This document shows positions 13,451 to 25,783 of a stretch of 64,000 nt of DNA, one piece after another. This stretch comes from Antedon bifida (taxonomy: Eukaryota > Echinodermata > Crinoidea > Comatulida > Antedonidae): the NCBI GenBank assembly GCA_963402885.1, contig OY727100.1:16647395-16711394 (forward strand), written 5' to 3'. Under the pieces are notes generated by a model. That model did not search any database, was not told where the DNA came from, and worked only from the letters and a program-made list of their open reading frames with translations. How positions within the stretch are numbered: the first letter of the stretch is position 1; each line of letters starts with the position of its first letter. The position numbers were made by a program, and so were the translations under genes.

Positions 13451-16400
13451 TGCCTCATTATAACACACCATTGTATGTGTATCCATTGTTATTTGATTGG
13501 TTTAATGTTCATCATGGCCATTCACTATTAGTTCTATTCAATGGTGCTATTACATCGCAGCTTTAAAGTAAAAAGTTATAACTTTTGTGCAACACAATGC
13601 TGGCGACAACCTGTAGTGTGTGCCATCTATACTTCGCGGACAAAATTGGAGAGATGCCGATACCTAGTCTGTCGTCTAGCCTTTGACATTGATTAAAGAT
13701 AAAAGCAGCGGAATAATTGAATAAAGTTTACTTTTAAAGAGTAGGTTTGTTATACATATATTATGAACGGTTTGTACTGCATTACTACTTTACTGTTGTT
13801 GAATGGGTAGAACATTTTCATTGAAAGCATTGAAAGCCTATCCTATTTAACACAGTCCTCATTAAATGTTTCTATTCATTCAACATTCATTAATATTTGT
13901 AAAAAAAAATTATATTCAGGCATATTCAGTGTAAAATGGAATGGATGCAATTGCTTTATTTGATCTTCCTGAACATTTTAGAATTTATTTAGGAATCGAT
14001 TTTAAAATCTCTTAAATTTAAAAGAAAAGTTGTATTCCACACATATAATTCTTTACATTAATATTATTCACATATTTTTTATATTTTTTAATGTAAAATA
14101 ACTCCCAAACATTGTGTTTTGGAAATATGATTTTAAATTGCAACAGAACAAAGAATATGAACTACATATTTTTTATATAACATTCATAGAAAAGCCTCTA
14201 AATAAAGACAATTACATTTCCAGTGAAGAATAAAACATGACTTTGAGAAACTCTTTCTACTCTCCTGTTTAGATCAATCAACTTCTACATACACGATAAA
14301 ACAAGGGTAATCGGCAACATATCGCACAGGACGAACGTTTCAAATCCTAATGCATGAGTCAGAGGATAATTGCGACGGCAATCTTTGCAAACTTGCTGTC
14401 TGTCAGCCATGGCTGCTGCGCTGTCATACCAACTCCTGCCAAATACTATTCAATTACAAACTGTCATCTTTTTTTATTATCAATACGCTTCACATTGTTA
14501 CTTTCGGATGATGTTGTTTAGGAGACGATTGCCGCTGTACAGGAAAGCGAAGGTGCTAAGTAAATTATGAATTCGGGATGTGAATGATGGCTAATTACGC
14601 TGTCCATTATTGACCAACACGTTCAAGGCTCATGACCGGACATTTTTACACCTACAACGACAACTTTGCTAAGTGTGTTAAGGGGTGATGACATTTTAGA
14701 ATAAAAGTCACTAAATATACATTGCTGTAGAGTGTTGATAAACAACTCAATTTATACTACTAACTGTACAACTGCTACTACAAAACTTTGAGTTTTAAAA
14801 TAATAAATACATTTCAACTACACGTTTATACTTTTCTTTTTTTTCATATTGTTAATTAATGCAACAATATTTTAGAGGTTTTTTCTTGCCGAATATCGAA
14901 TGCATTTAGAATAAATTTGTGCTCCTAAATAACCGTTTAGACCAGCGGGTGGTTGTCGCGAAATCGTAGCATTATCCAAAATGCAATGGGCTCTGGTGGT
15001 CAATTCAAATGTTACTGCAGTGGCTGTCGATCAAAACTGTTATTTTGCATTGCAGCAAACATTTGCACAGCAAATAACCAGTTAAATGGCGTTCTAACAC
15101 CGATTCAATTGGGTGATGTAACCGTAATTTTCAAGCTGGCATTTAAACCGGTTACTGAAAAGTTGTTGTTTCTGCTGCCATGAAATTGGGGTTAATTTAT
15201 TCACATGTTTAATAACCGGTTATTTTTTCCCAGCAACAACAGGACCTCTGATAGAGAAAAAGAATGTGTAAACAGAGCTAAAGAAGTCAATGTGCCATGC
15301 CAACAAATTTTAATAATTTTTTTCTCTAATCTGCATAAAGCCGGGTATAAATTAAATTATTAATGGGTATTTTATTTTAATCTTGTTTGTAGCCATAATG
15401 TCTTTTAACCTAAATTTAATTATTTTTTTAGTCTAGATAAAATTGATGTTAGTATGTCACGCATCCTATTCATGTTATCAAAAGATGTGCATTACATTGT
15501 TTGGAACGTATTAATTTATGAAAAAAGTAGGTATTAAAAATAAGATTTATTTTACTGCACGCAATATTGAATTCCTGGCCAGTAGGAGAATGTGTACTGT
15601 GATAAAAATGTCAGCCTTTAATTCTAAAGTATGGATATTCAACCAGAAATCCAATAGATACAACCACACGCGACCATTACAAGTTAAAAAGTCCGAACGG
15701 GCTCAAAGACTATTGTGAACAATTCTAGAGAGGAGGTAGGTAAAAGTACCTATTTCTCCACATTACCCAATGACGAGAAAATCATTCTGAGAATAGAACA
15801 AACATTTTGGTTCTTGTGTATTAGTCCATCCCTCAAAAACTGGTTATATATCCGTCAGTTAGTAATTATGATAGATGAAACCAATAATTGTCTTTTCAAA
15901 ATTGATTGGTTTGAGTAGACAGGGAGAAGCAAATAGAAAAAAGAAAGAAGCTCAAACAATGATTAAATCTATGGATAGAACAAACTTCTACACTTGAGCC
16001 CTCGGGGTGTACAGTATAAGCCCACCTCTTAATCTTTAGTTGTACACCCAACATTATAGTTCAGTTAGGGGGGGGGGGGGGGGGAGGGTTGTGGAAATGG
16101 CAAAATCAGCACTGGTCATGTTTACAATGACAGTTCACAATACAGACTATCTGATAACTTAACCACATAAAACTCCTTAACTTCCAAAAAACTTTTGCCA
16201 TTTTCGCAATGACTGAGTTAGCCTAGCTAAAAACAACAAGTGCCTTTTCAACAACAGTGGAAAGTGATTCCCAATGTTTTTCACCTCAAACTATTTCATG
16301 TAGCAAAATAATCTGTTCAATATCTTATCAACCAAAACAGAGTATTACTCTACAGGACTCTAAGGAATTAGGATCCCCTTGTTTGTGTCAAAATATAATT

Positions 16401-16919
16401 CTTTCATACACTTTCGAGGTTACGATGATACAAGACGTGAATTTTTCCCCAAAAAAGGGTTTTTATCGTTTAACGTATTTATCAAAGCAAGGACAGACAC
16501 ATGTACAATCTCACCACAGTGTCGATAGATAAGATACTTAATTTTAAAACAACCAATTCCCATTGCGAGAATGTGTCGATATGTCAGAAGAGATAAGAAC
16601 AGATTCTTGAGGGAAAATTGCAAAGAAAATCCCCTCAAAAGCAATTCCAGATGTGGAGAAATCCAAAATGTTTAATATACCAGATGTCGATTATTCAATG
16701 ATTTTTGATTTTGCAGATGTGGGATAACCTTTACATTGTCTAGTATTCATGACCAGATTAACTGGTTTATTATTATCTTACTTATTATTAATGTGTTATA
16801 ATATTACCTTTAGTGGCCCTCGATTCAAGGGGGATAAAGCTAATAATTGGTTCTTTACAAATAACAAAGGAACATCATAATTGAATCAATTCCCAATCAA
16901 ATACTAAAAAATATGTTAA

Positions 16920-17040
16920 AAGAGACATTACTGTAAAATGCTTCACCCGTATGTATATATACATGCAGAAGGTTTCGGGTTCAAGTCTCGGTTGGGGCAA
17001 CTTTTTCTCACAGATTTCCTTATCTTTATGGTTTCAAATT
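16920..17040 (+). mobile_element. Possible tRNA-derived SINE fragment
   Basis: Only a B-box-like GGGTTCAAGTCTCGG (16977) with a plausible downstream body; no convincing A-box. Confidence 0.25.
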
Positions 17041-18711
17041 AATTAATTAAATATATATGCATATAGTATGCGTGCTGTGTGTGTGCGTGTACATGCAAAT
17101 GTATTGTTTGTTTTATATTATATATATATGCATGTACACTTTTTTTTAAAAACTTTATTTCATGTTTTTCTTTGTGATAATTTTTTTCTTCTTCAAGGTG
17201 TCTTACAACAACAAACAGTTACTTGTCTCTGTAAGATCCCTGTAACAATGTAAATATTTATATATTGCTGAATAAATGTGAATGAACATTTGAAGCCTTT
17301 CTCAGCGGAAGTTATGGTAATGACAATTTTTACCCCTTTTTGAAAATGATAATTTTTCCTGTAACAATCTTGGCTACATGCTTGTCTCTTGGCAGAGAAA
17401 AAAATTATGGAAAAATAAAAATTGGGTGAAGATTAAGATTTGTATCAGACTTACTACTACGAATATTTCAATTTAAATAAAGTTTCATATTTCCAATATA
17501 TAATTTTCTAGTTATTACCATAAATTTTAGTATTATGATTTATTTACTTATAAATAATTTAGAAGAGAAATGAATTAAATTGACTGTCGAATACCCCCAA
17601 TGACTCATGTAAATCGATGACTAGCACTAAATGAGTGGACAGACTTCAGAAGGAAATTATCGAAAGACAGCCAATTTGATGAGCAATCAAACAGTGGCGT
17701 TATCTTACACTCTGATCGTTTGATGGATGAACACAAGTGTGGAACAGGCCGACAACATCACATCGATGACTACTGCCTAACGGCTTATCGCGAAGAACAC
17801 GTTATCGCATAGTTTGACAAACACAAGGCCGATCTAACACTTTTCCTGTACAGCTTTTTAGGTTATTAATTTGACCGTAAAAAATGTCTGTTTTTAAACA
17901 AACTGCCAAAACAGGCCTTTATCTGGAATGATTGCGTATCCGTCGCAAAAGCAAATCCATCGTGTAAACAAGACGTTTAAGTTGTGGATTACGAAGCATA
18001 TTACTTCCGTACTGTAAGTGGCTAGAGCTAATTATGCCTAATGTTTATTCATAATCTTATTATTATCATTAATATCAGTTAGAAAGTTCCTGGAATGGAC
18101 TACGACAACTCTGGTTCATTACCAGTAAGCTTAAGAAATGTCCTCATGTCAGCACTGTATAGTGAACCAATAAAATAATTAGTTAAAAGAAATGGCCAAT
18201 TTATTTACCGTAATAGTAAGGGATATCTAGTATGTGAGCGACCGATCTGCCATATTGCTTACAATATATCCAAGGCAATATACTTTTACTCATTTCTTCT
18301 TCCTTTGAATGGAACGTAAAGTTGTTGGTCCAATGTACATACATTGTATATGTACACAAAATTCTTTCTGAAAAAGTAGGGGATTTTGTGCTGATTATGG
18401 TCCTGTACTGAGCCTTACAGGAGACCAGTCTCGAAATAGTTCTGTCAAAAAAAATTTTCTTTGCTGCTCCTTTACAGATAAAGTTTAGTATTCCTTACTA
18501 GAATCATTAAATATTAGTATTATAGTACATTTAGCAGTTACATCATTTATCTCAAATATTCAGTTGTCTATAATTTTTAAAACAATTAATATTTATTATA
18601 TTAAAAACCTGAAACATGTTTAATTAAAACTTATGACTGTTTAAAAGAAAAAATTCACGCCAATACCGAGAAATATGACATTGACACATATTCAACTGTA
18701 TGGATGAAGTC

Positions 18712-18805
18712 TCATGAATATAAATGAATTCAGAAGATCTGGTCATGAATATTTATAAATTCAGGAGATCTGGTCATGAATATTTATAAATTCAGGAGAT
18801 CTAGT
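18712..18805 (+). repeat. 31-bp tandem repeat, 3 units
   Basis: Units start at 18712, 18743 and 18774 with TCATGAATATTTATAAATTC and AGGAGATCTGG; the first copy is diverged. Confidence 0.9.
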
Positions 18806-19710
18806 AAAGTCCTGACGGCTTATATGGTGTTGAGGAATATCTTAATTTAGTACTAAATTAGGTCACTGTATTTTATATAGTTTTGATCCAAACTAAATTC
18901 AACTAAAGCCAAGTGAAATCCAATTAACTTAGACCGGCAAGGTCTTGTGGCTTTCTTATCGGATAGTAGATTCTGAAAATAATGTTAAAAATTTATATTA
19001 GAAGAGATTTAGGTATCATTTTATCATTTACTTGTGCTTGCATATTTGGGGGATTAGCGATAGTGGGGGAGGGGGAAACACATCATAGATATGACCCTGT
19101 TTTAGTTAGTTGTCCGAGGTCTCAAATTGGAAAAATGAAGTATTGGGTATAAGGATGACAAACAAAGAGGACACAAAAAAAAGTTTTAAATAATTGAAAC
19201 TATAGAGGGTGCTATTTACATTTTTTTTTTTAGGCATTGGGATCTATAACCTAGTAAAGAATGGTCATGCCAATGACAGGCGCATGCTAGGCACTTTCTA
19301 GGAGGTAGAAAGGGCAACATTCTTTGCCTCTAGTTTACAATAGCCTAGTAGTAATTCCTAAATAATAAATGTATACAAATTTTAACCAGAATGTTTTTTT
19401 TTCTATATCAATCAATAGGGAGAATTTGGGAGAAATTGTACTCAACCAATATGACACAATTAAAACCAAATTAATATTCAAATTGTAAATAAATTTCTTT
19501 AAAAAAAAAATATATATATAAATTGCTTATCAAGCCCTAGTCGATTGTTTCTCATTTCTTTTGCACAAACTCTTTGTTTTATACTTTGTTCTTTATTTTG
19601 TTTCACTTTTAGTTTCACCCCAAAAACAAAGAAGTAAACAAAACGAAAACTCCTAATTGAACACAAAAGCAATACATTACCAAAAAAAAAAAAAATATAA
19701 AGCGCAGAGA

Positions 19711-20212
19711 GAATGACAGATGACGGGAAAACAGAAGCAGAAGAACGACATGGCAGAAGCAGAAAAACAACAATGACAGAAGCAGAAAAAACAACAATGA
19801 CAGAAGCAGAAGAACAACAATGGCAGAAGCTGAGAAAACAACAATGGCAGAAGCAGAAAACAACAATGGCAGAAGCAGAAAACAACAATGGCAGAAGCAT
19901 AAAAATAACAATGGCAGAAGCAGAAAAACAACAATGACAGAAGCAGAAAAACAACAATGGCAGAAGCAGAAAAACAACAATGGCAGAAGCAGAAAAACAA
20001 CAATGGCAGAAGCAGAAAAACAACGACAGAAGCAGAGAAAACAACAATGACAGAAGCAGAAAAACAACAATGGCAGAAGCAGAGAAAACAAATAATGACA
20101 GAAGCAGAAGAACAACAATGGCAGAAGCAGAAAAAACAACAATGACAGAAGCCGAATAAACAACAATGACAGAAGCCGAATAAACAGAAGCAGCAAGAAC
20201 GACACCATCAAA
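19711..20212. repeat. 23-bp tandem array, about 21 units
   Basis: Unit CAACAATGGCAGAAGCAGAAAAA with GGC/GAC variants and small length changes. It yields long frames on both strands (Cys/Phe-rich on minus, Glu/Lys/Gln-rich on plus) without signs of coding. Confidence 0.92.
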
Positions 20213-21063
20213 CAACAGAAGCAGTAAAGGCATCATCAACCATGCGTATCCTGCTAATTATCTAATGATGAGATGGGACGATTTTGTTGGCGATCTTCTT
20301 CTCTGTCCTTCATCAAATTACTTTTTGTGACTTTGCAGAAATTTGTAAAAGGAAACGCATTTATCGCTTTCGTCTTTTAACAGGTGATGATAATGAAACA
20401 TCTGTACAGATAATTCTGGACATTATTTGCAGGCCTGTCAGATAAATTTCACAAATTCTTAATAACGCTGACAAATAATTTTCAAGCCTGTTATTTTGAA
20501 CATTAAAATAATATTTTTGTTGCATAATATGTAATAACTTCAGTATGTTGAATTAATAATTGTATTTTTTTGGCAGAAAAAAGGAAATCGTCCTTCAGAA
20601 TAGACTTAAAGGAACTTGCTAATTAGTACACTGTTTAGGATCATCTGCGAGTGCCAGTGTTCTGATCACAGTGGAACTGTCACTGCAAGGACCTAATTTT
20701 ATGCTCCTCTGGCCTTATTTGTAGGCCTACATTATTAACCAGTTTTGGACAAATTGATCTACAGTAGGCCCTAAATTGTATTTACTTTTATTTTATTTAA
20801 TCTTAAATAAATAGCGTACTCTGAAAATCAACCTCTCTTTTAGAACACTCCTAGTTCAAGTTTAAGTTAACATTTATTTCTTTCGAAACAAAATAACAAT
20901 AAAAAAAGAACATTTCTTTTGATTTACAAATATTTTATGAAAATAAAACAGACTGCAAAAGTGTCTAAAAAATGGTAATATATTTCTTTGAGTTTTGAAA
21001 GTGGCAAGGTCCCAAAAAGTAAAATCAAAAGGAAAAACCAAGAGAAACTTGTGTTGGGCAAGC

Positions 21064-21222
21064 CATTTTAGGGACACCCTATTAAAGTGAAATGTTCCTG
21101 TAAAATGAATAAGGCATAGATTTTAACACTAATGTAAACCTCTATTCAGGGGTCATCCTCATTAAGGGGACACTTGGTTGTGTCTTGTAGGTGTCCCCTT
21201 AATAGGGGTTCTACTGCAGTAT
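21064..21222. repeat. GTGTCCCC-type repeat (family E)
   Basis: Blocks GGGACACCCTATTAAAG and GGTGTCCCCTTAATAGGGGT face each other and end at TTCTACTGCAGT. Relatives occur at about 2259-2370, 54785-54862 and 58090-58232, the 54.8-kb copy starting CAGTAGAAACC. Confidence 0.5.
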
Positions 21223-23109
21223 AAGCAATAATAATTTAGTATAAACAATTATTGTAAAAAAAAATAAACACAATTTAAGAAATAATAATGCATCTTTCTA
21301 ATATAAATTACACTTTAATAACATAGTAAAGATAAAAATGAATTGATTAAATATATATTTACTGAACATTTCTCTTATGAAATAAACTCAATAGTTTCAT
21401 GTACTGTAGTATCGATCATGGAATCACATATATATATAAATGTTTGTACATAGGAATTGGAATGTAAAATTCCAATTCAACTACTGTTAATAAACCTCTT
21501 TGTCTTAACATTACATCAAGTTAACCAAGACACATCCTGCATGATTCAAGTTGATTTGGGTTCAGTCAACGCTACAAAAACATCGCTAATGACGCGAGCT
21601 TCCACGATGAGATGCTAACCAGAATCAGCTAAATATAGATTAGTTAATTGAATGCGATTGCAGTCGTGTGGCTCGTTAACAAAAAAGAGGTATAAAAGCG
21701 TGGGTGAGAATTCCCAGCAGCATAACAATTCCCCGTAAAATTGAAGTGATCATGTGACAATTTTAAGTAGTTGCTCTGAACTAACCTTGTCGTTTAACCC
21801 GTGAACAAAAATTAACAAAGGCAATTAGAATAATAATAATAATAATATTTATTCGGCAAAAGTTCTTAAAAGTACGTTTTACAATTCATCTTGCCAGGAG
21901 CAAGTAATATTTCTTGTTTCTGTAAAATGGAATTATTTTTAAAATCCAACACTGCAATATGTATAAAAATCAGGGAAATATGTCGTCACGTACAAGGCAA
22001 GCATCTATGGCTAGATGCTAGGAGGCTGCTAATGACCCTAGAAAATGCAGCAGAAAAGTGGCTGTATTGATATAGTACTTGATAACAGATTTTATTTAAC
22101 AATATTGCATTAATTAAACGGATATTATGAGTTATTCAATACACAGTACCGCATTACGTAACTTGATGATAAAGGCAGTTTACGAATGATTGTAATCGCA
22201 TTATGGTATTTAATAATTATATTTTATTCTTTTTTAAAGAGTACAGGATGAAAACGGTTATAAATCTAATTTTGTTTCTCTTCCAAAACTTTCATACCGA
22301 CTTGAAAAAATCTGCAGCAGCAATCATGGATTACCTTCTAAACGGTGGTTTGTGGTGACCTGGTGAAATATAGTAGTAGCCTACTGTAGACACAAAAATA
22401 GCACGACTACAAAACACCCACTTGTTATTATGGATGATGTACTAGTTTGTTTCTTTACCAAACATAAAAGGTAAAAACAACCTGCAACTGATTACATCTA
22501 GTGAACATCAGCATTCCAATATGAGATAATGTCGTTTAGTTTTGTCTTAAAGAAGAAGCTTTAGAAGAAATGTGTAATTCTAGTTCAATGTTGCCCTCAA
22601 ATTAAAGAGTTCAAGTACGATTTCTGTTCTACCCAGAGTGTTATTGTTTAAATTTCACCGTTGAATCAATTTTGTATTGTATGAGTTACATCTAGTGAAA
22701 CTATAACAGGTCTTAATAACCCATCCTAAAATAGCTTTACATTATCCCAACAATATGGTTTTCCAATTATGAAACAGATGTTAATATAGAAAATATGGAA
22801 TTGCATCAGTATGCCAGATGGTGGATCCGGTGAAGAAGGAAGATGAGACTCCAGAAGGAAGTAATACAGGGATTAGATATTTAAGCATATGAAAGTTTTT
22901 TTCTGGGAAATTTTATATGTACAGATTGGGAGGTGGGTGGAATGTATATCTACTCTAGGCCCTACTTATGGAAATCCCATGAAGTGGAGTAGATTAACTG
23001 GTTGAATGGTGACCCTGGTGGGGGATTGTGGTTTTATTTTATTTAAGGCTTAAGTTTAGCTTTATCATTTTGTGGAATTAACACTTTCAATCAATCCATT
23101 TGAGAGTAT

Positions 23110-23185
23110 TATCACGTGGTATAGTAGCTTAGTGATGTAATTGCCTCAAATCCCAGTCCCTGGGTTCAATTCCTGTACAACTCAA
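23110..23185 (+). mobile_element. tRNA-like SINE head
   Basis: A-box TAGCTTAGTGATG (23125) and B-box GGTTCAATTCC (23163-23173), spaced as in tRNA genes. The acceptor stem does not pair, so not a working tRNA. Confidence 0.5.
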
Positions 23186-23363
23186 TTATTACAATACAAT
23201 ATATGGAAAGTTAAGAAAATAGTTGTTTATCTTGTATATTATATTGGTTTAATTTTAGATGAATGCTAAATTAAAATTAAAAACAATTTAAAAGACTTTC
23301 AATTACAAAAAATGTACTTTTCACAGCCATCATTTTGCACTGAGGAATTACTGAATGTAAAAA

Positions 23364-23640
23364 GTCGAGTCATGGCCAAGTGGTTAAAGGCAAGGGTGCT
23401 GCAAACCATAGTTCTAATATCGGTACAGGTTCAAGTCTCTCCTCGACCATGTTCTGGGGTCTTTTCTTTTCAGTTAAGGACTTAAAACTGGTGGTCCAGT
23501 CCACACACCTGGCTCACACTTTCAAGAACCCAGTGAATCTTTTGTAAAAGTAGGTCCTACCCTGGTTTACTGGTCCATCTCATCCCCTATCATTCGTTGT
23601 TGGTTGACATTTTCTGAATTAATTCAATGAGGATGAATGA
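23364..23640 (+). mobile_element. tRNA-Ser-like SINE
   Basis: GTCGAG (23364) pairs with CTCGAC (23442-23447), with A-box TGGCCAAGTGG and B-box GGTTCAAGTCT between them and an extended variable region. A non-tRNA body of roughly 190 bp follows. The anticodon and T stems do not fold cleanly. Confidence 0.6.
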
Positions 23641-24847
23641 ACAAAAACAAATACATTTTAAACAAGAAATATATATAGAACAGACAGTAAAAAAATGTTT
23701 GTACAGCCTTATTGAACGCTTAATTACACAATTAAGACAATTAAATTGGTGCCACTTTTAACACCTCGCCAGTCACAAATGTGTTAAACTGTCACTAAAA
23801 TTATACATATTGATAACAGTTTAAGAACAGACAGAGTAAAACAATTAAATAAATATGAATCTGTTTCCATTCATTAAACGCAAGATTTGATATATAAAGT
23901 TTTGTGGCCTTCCAAGGCTCTGTATTAGCTCTAATTTGGTTTAGGGTATTTGCACTTTTTAGCCCTTCTCTAACCACAATTGGATCCTGTAGTCATGGGA
24001 AAATATCTTGTTCAACTAGTAGTTAGCCTTGCAATCCTGAGTCACACCCAGTTGTTCACACCTTATTAAATATCAGTCAAAATGGCGGTACACGTACAAA
24101 AAAAAATAGAAGCCACTCTGTGATGTACAGTATGTCTATGGTGTGTAGAAGGCCTACCATGTCGGTAGGCCTTCTTATGGTTTTTGGGTATTGTTTTGTT
24201 AAATATTAGGGGACAGTTGTAGGACTAGCATGCCCATGTGTGAAAAGTTTATTGATATCGTACTAACCGTAATAGTTACGGGAATAACAATTACTGCAGG
24301 CTAAAAATAGCTCATTATACATTACACAATACATTGTGGAATAGTTTTACAACAATAAAAAAAGATGAAATACTGTAAAATAGTTGAGATGGTGGTTACA
24401 AATTCTGTATGTTAACACTCAAAATAAAACAATTGTTACATAGGACATTGATGATGACATAGTGTCTATTCCCTGCTGAGGAAATGCACACCAAAATAAC
24501 TAACTAAAATATATATATTACAAACTATGAGAAAGTTATTTCAGCTGTTTTATAAAGGTCTAAATTAAATTATACAAGTTTGTCAGTTTCCTCTTGGATT
24601 TGGGAACGAGAATATGTTTTAAAAAATCAAACAAAATTTGTTTAAATGCAGTAGGCTTTACGCATTCTGAGAATTTTTTGATATTTGTTACTATTTTAAG
24701 AATGTAAAGCTAGCCAATAGTAAAATTGCATACACTAACCGTATTTTGATATCTAAACATCCAAGTTTTTGTTTGCCATTTACTACTTTTGTTTGTTTCC
24801 TACATACAGTAGAAGCTTAAAGCCCTGCCTACACATGAACTATAATA

Positions 24848-25001
24848 TCTCTATGGTCTACACTATCAAACTAGTTTTACAAAAAAAGGCGTGATATGCC
24901 CAAATATGGTAGTGATATGCCCAAATATGGCAGTTATATATGTCCATATATGGGCACATCACATTTTGTTGTCACATAAAGTTTGATAGTGTAGACAGAA
25001 C
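24848..25001. mobile_element. MITE family A copy
   Basis: GGTCTACACTATCAAACTAG at the left and GTTTGATAGTGTAGACAGAAC at the right, TTTA after. Core as in the other copies (CCATATATGGGCACATCACA). Confidence 0.75.
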
Positions 25002-25656
25002 TTTAAAATACTGTACTTTTACTCAATACGCATGTTAGTCTTTAGCAAAACTCCTTCACCAAAAAACCCCAATATAAACCAGTTCCTGCTTTCCTAGAGA
25101 TGCCCTTGAACAAATGTACTGCTTACATCAAAATAATTTATTTTGGCATGCAACACACATTTTCAAAAATAAATGTCATTCAAAAATAATTATAAATCAA
25201 AGTTATTTATGGGATTTCAGATAGCACAAATTATTTAATCTATTTTTATTTAATTTATATATTCACATTAAAGAATATTTAATGATGAATATGTAAAACA
25301 GCTGAATAATGAACCTAATGAATATGCAAATAGCTGAGAGTTAATAATGACACCGATTCTTTATCATTATTTGCACAAAGAGTTTAGTTAAATCAAGGAG
25401 GTATATCTCCCTGGTCAAATGTACAGAGACCTTCTGAGGTGAGTGAGGTCTTGTTGAGACCGTGATTGCATTGCAGTAACAAATTATTACTCAATGGTAA
25501 TTAAGTTCTTTCTGATGAAGTTCAGAATCATTTGGGATCTTTGAAACCATTTTCTATTTGTTCTTTTTTGTGGCAACCCAAAAAAATGGGTCTTTCTTCA
25601 TTGTTGTTACCTTACAAAAACTTGTTAAAGTTGCAATTAAAAATGTTGATATAAAG

Positions 25657-25783
25657 TTTGCGGTACACCACGTATATTTATATATGAGAATTCTCACTCC
25701 TGAGGACGATCAAAGCATATTGATCGAAATGTTGAGAAACTCAACAGTTCTTTTCAGAACTAACATACATGGTGTACCGCAAA
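25657..25783 (+). mobile_element. Cloverleaf-like structured repeat with hammerhead-like core
   Basis: Outer arms TTTGCGGTACACCACGTA (25657-25674) and TACATGGTGTACCGCAAA (25766-25783) pair 17/18. Inside are four hairpins in a row: GAGAATTCTC (25686-25695), CGATCAA/TTGATCG (25707-25726), TGTTGAG/CTCAACA (25730-25746) and GTTCT/AGAAC (25747-25760). The word CTGAGGA precedes the second hairpin and GAAA follows it, as in hammerhead cores carried by Penelope-like retroelements. The catalytic register is imperfect. Confidence 0.6.

Larger units (their letters stand above)
12161..19710. other. Gene-free sequence
   Basis: Contains a G16 run at about 16069, a GACC repeat at 13.4 kb, a possible SINE piece at 16.9 kb and the 31-bp repeat. 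Complex non-coding islands at 14340-14650 and 17580-18010. Open frames of 60-90 codons show no domain, signal or splice support. Confidence 0.5.

Noticed and set aside
19499-20239. Open frames of up to 246 codons (Cys/Phe-rich) and Glu/Lys/Gln-rich frames on the other strand
   Set aside because: By-product of the 23-bp tandem array, open in several frames on both strands; low complexity with no domain or splice support.
23364-23447. Functional tRNA gene (Ser- or Leu-like)
   Set aside because: Acceptor ends pair, but the anticodon loop lacks T33 and the T stem does not pair; a SINE-type body follows.
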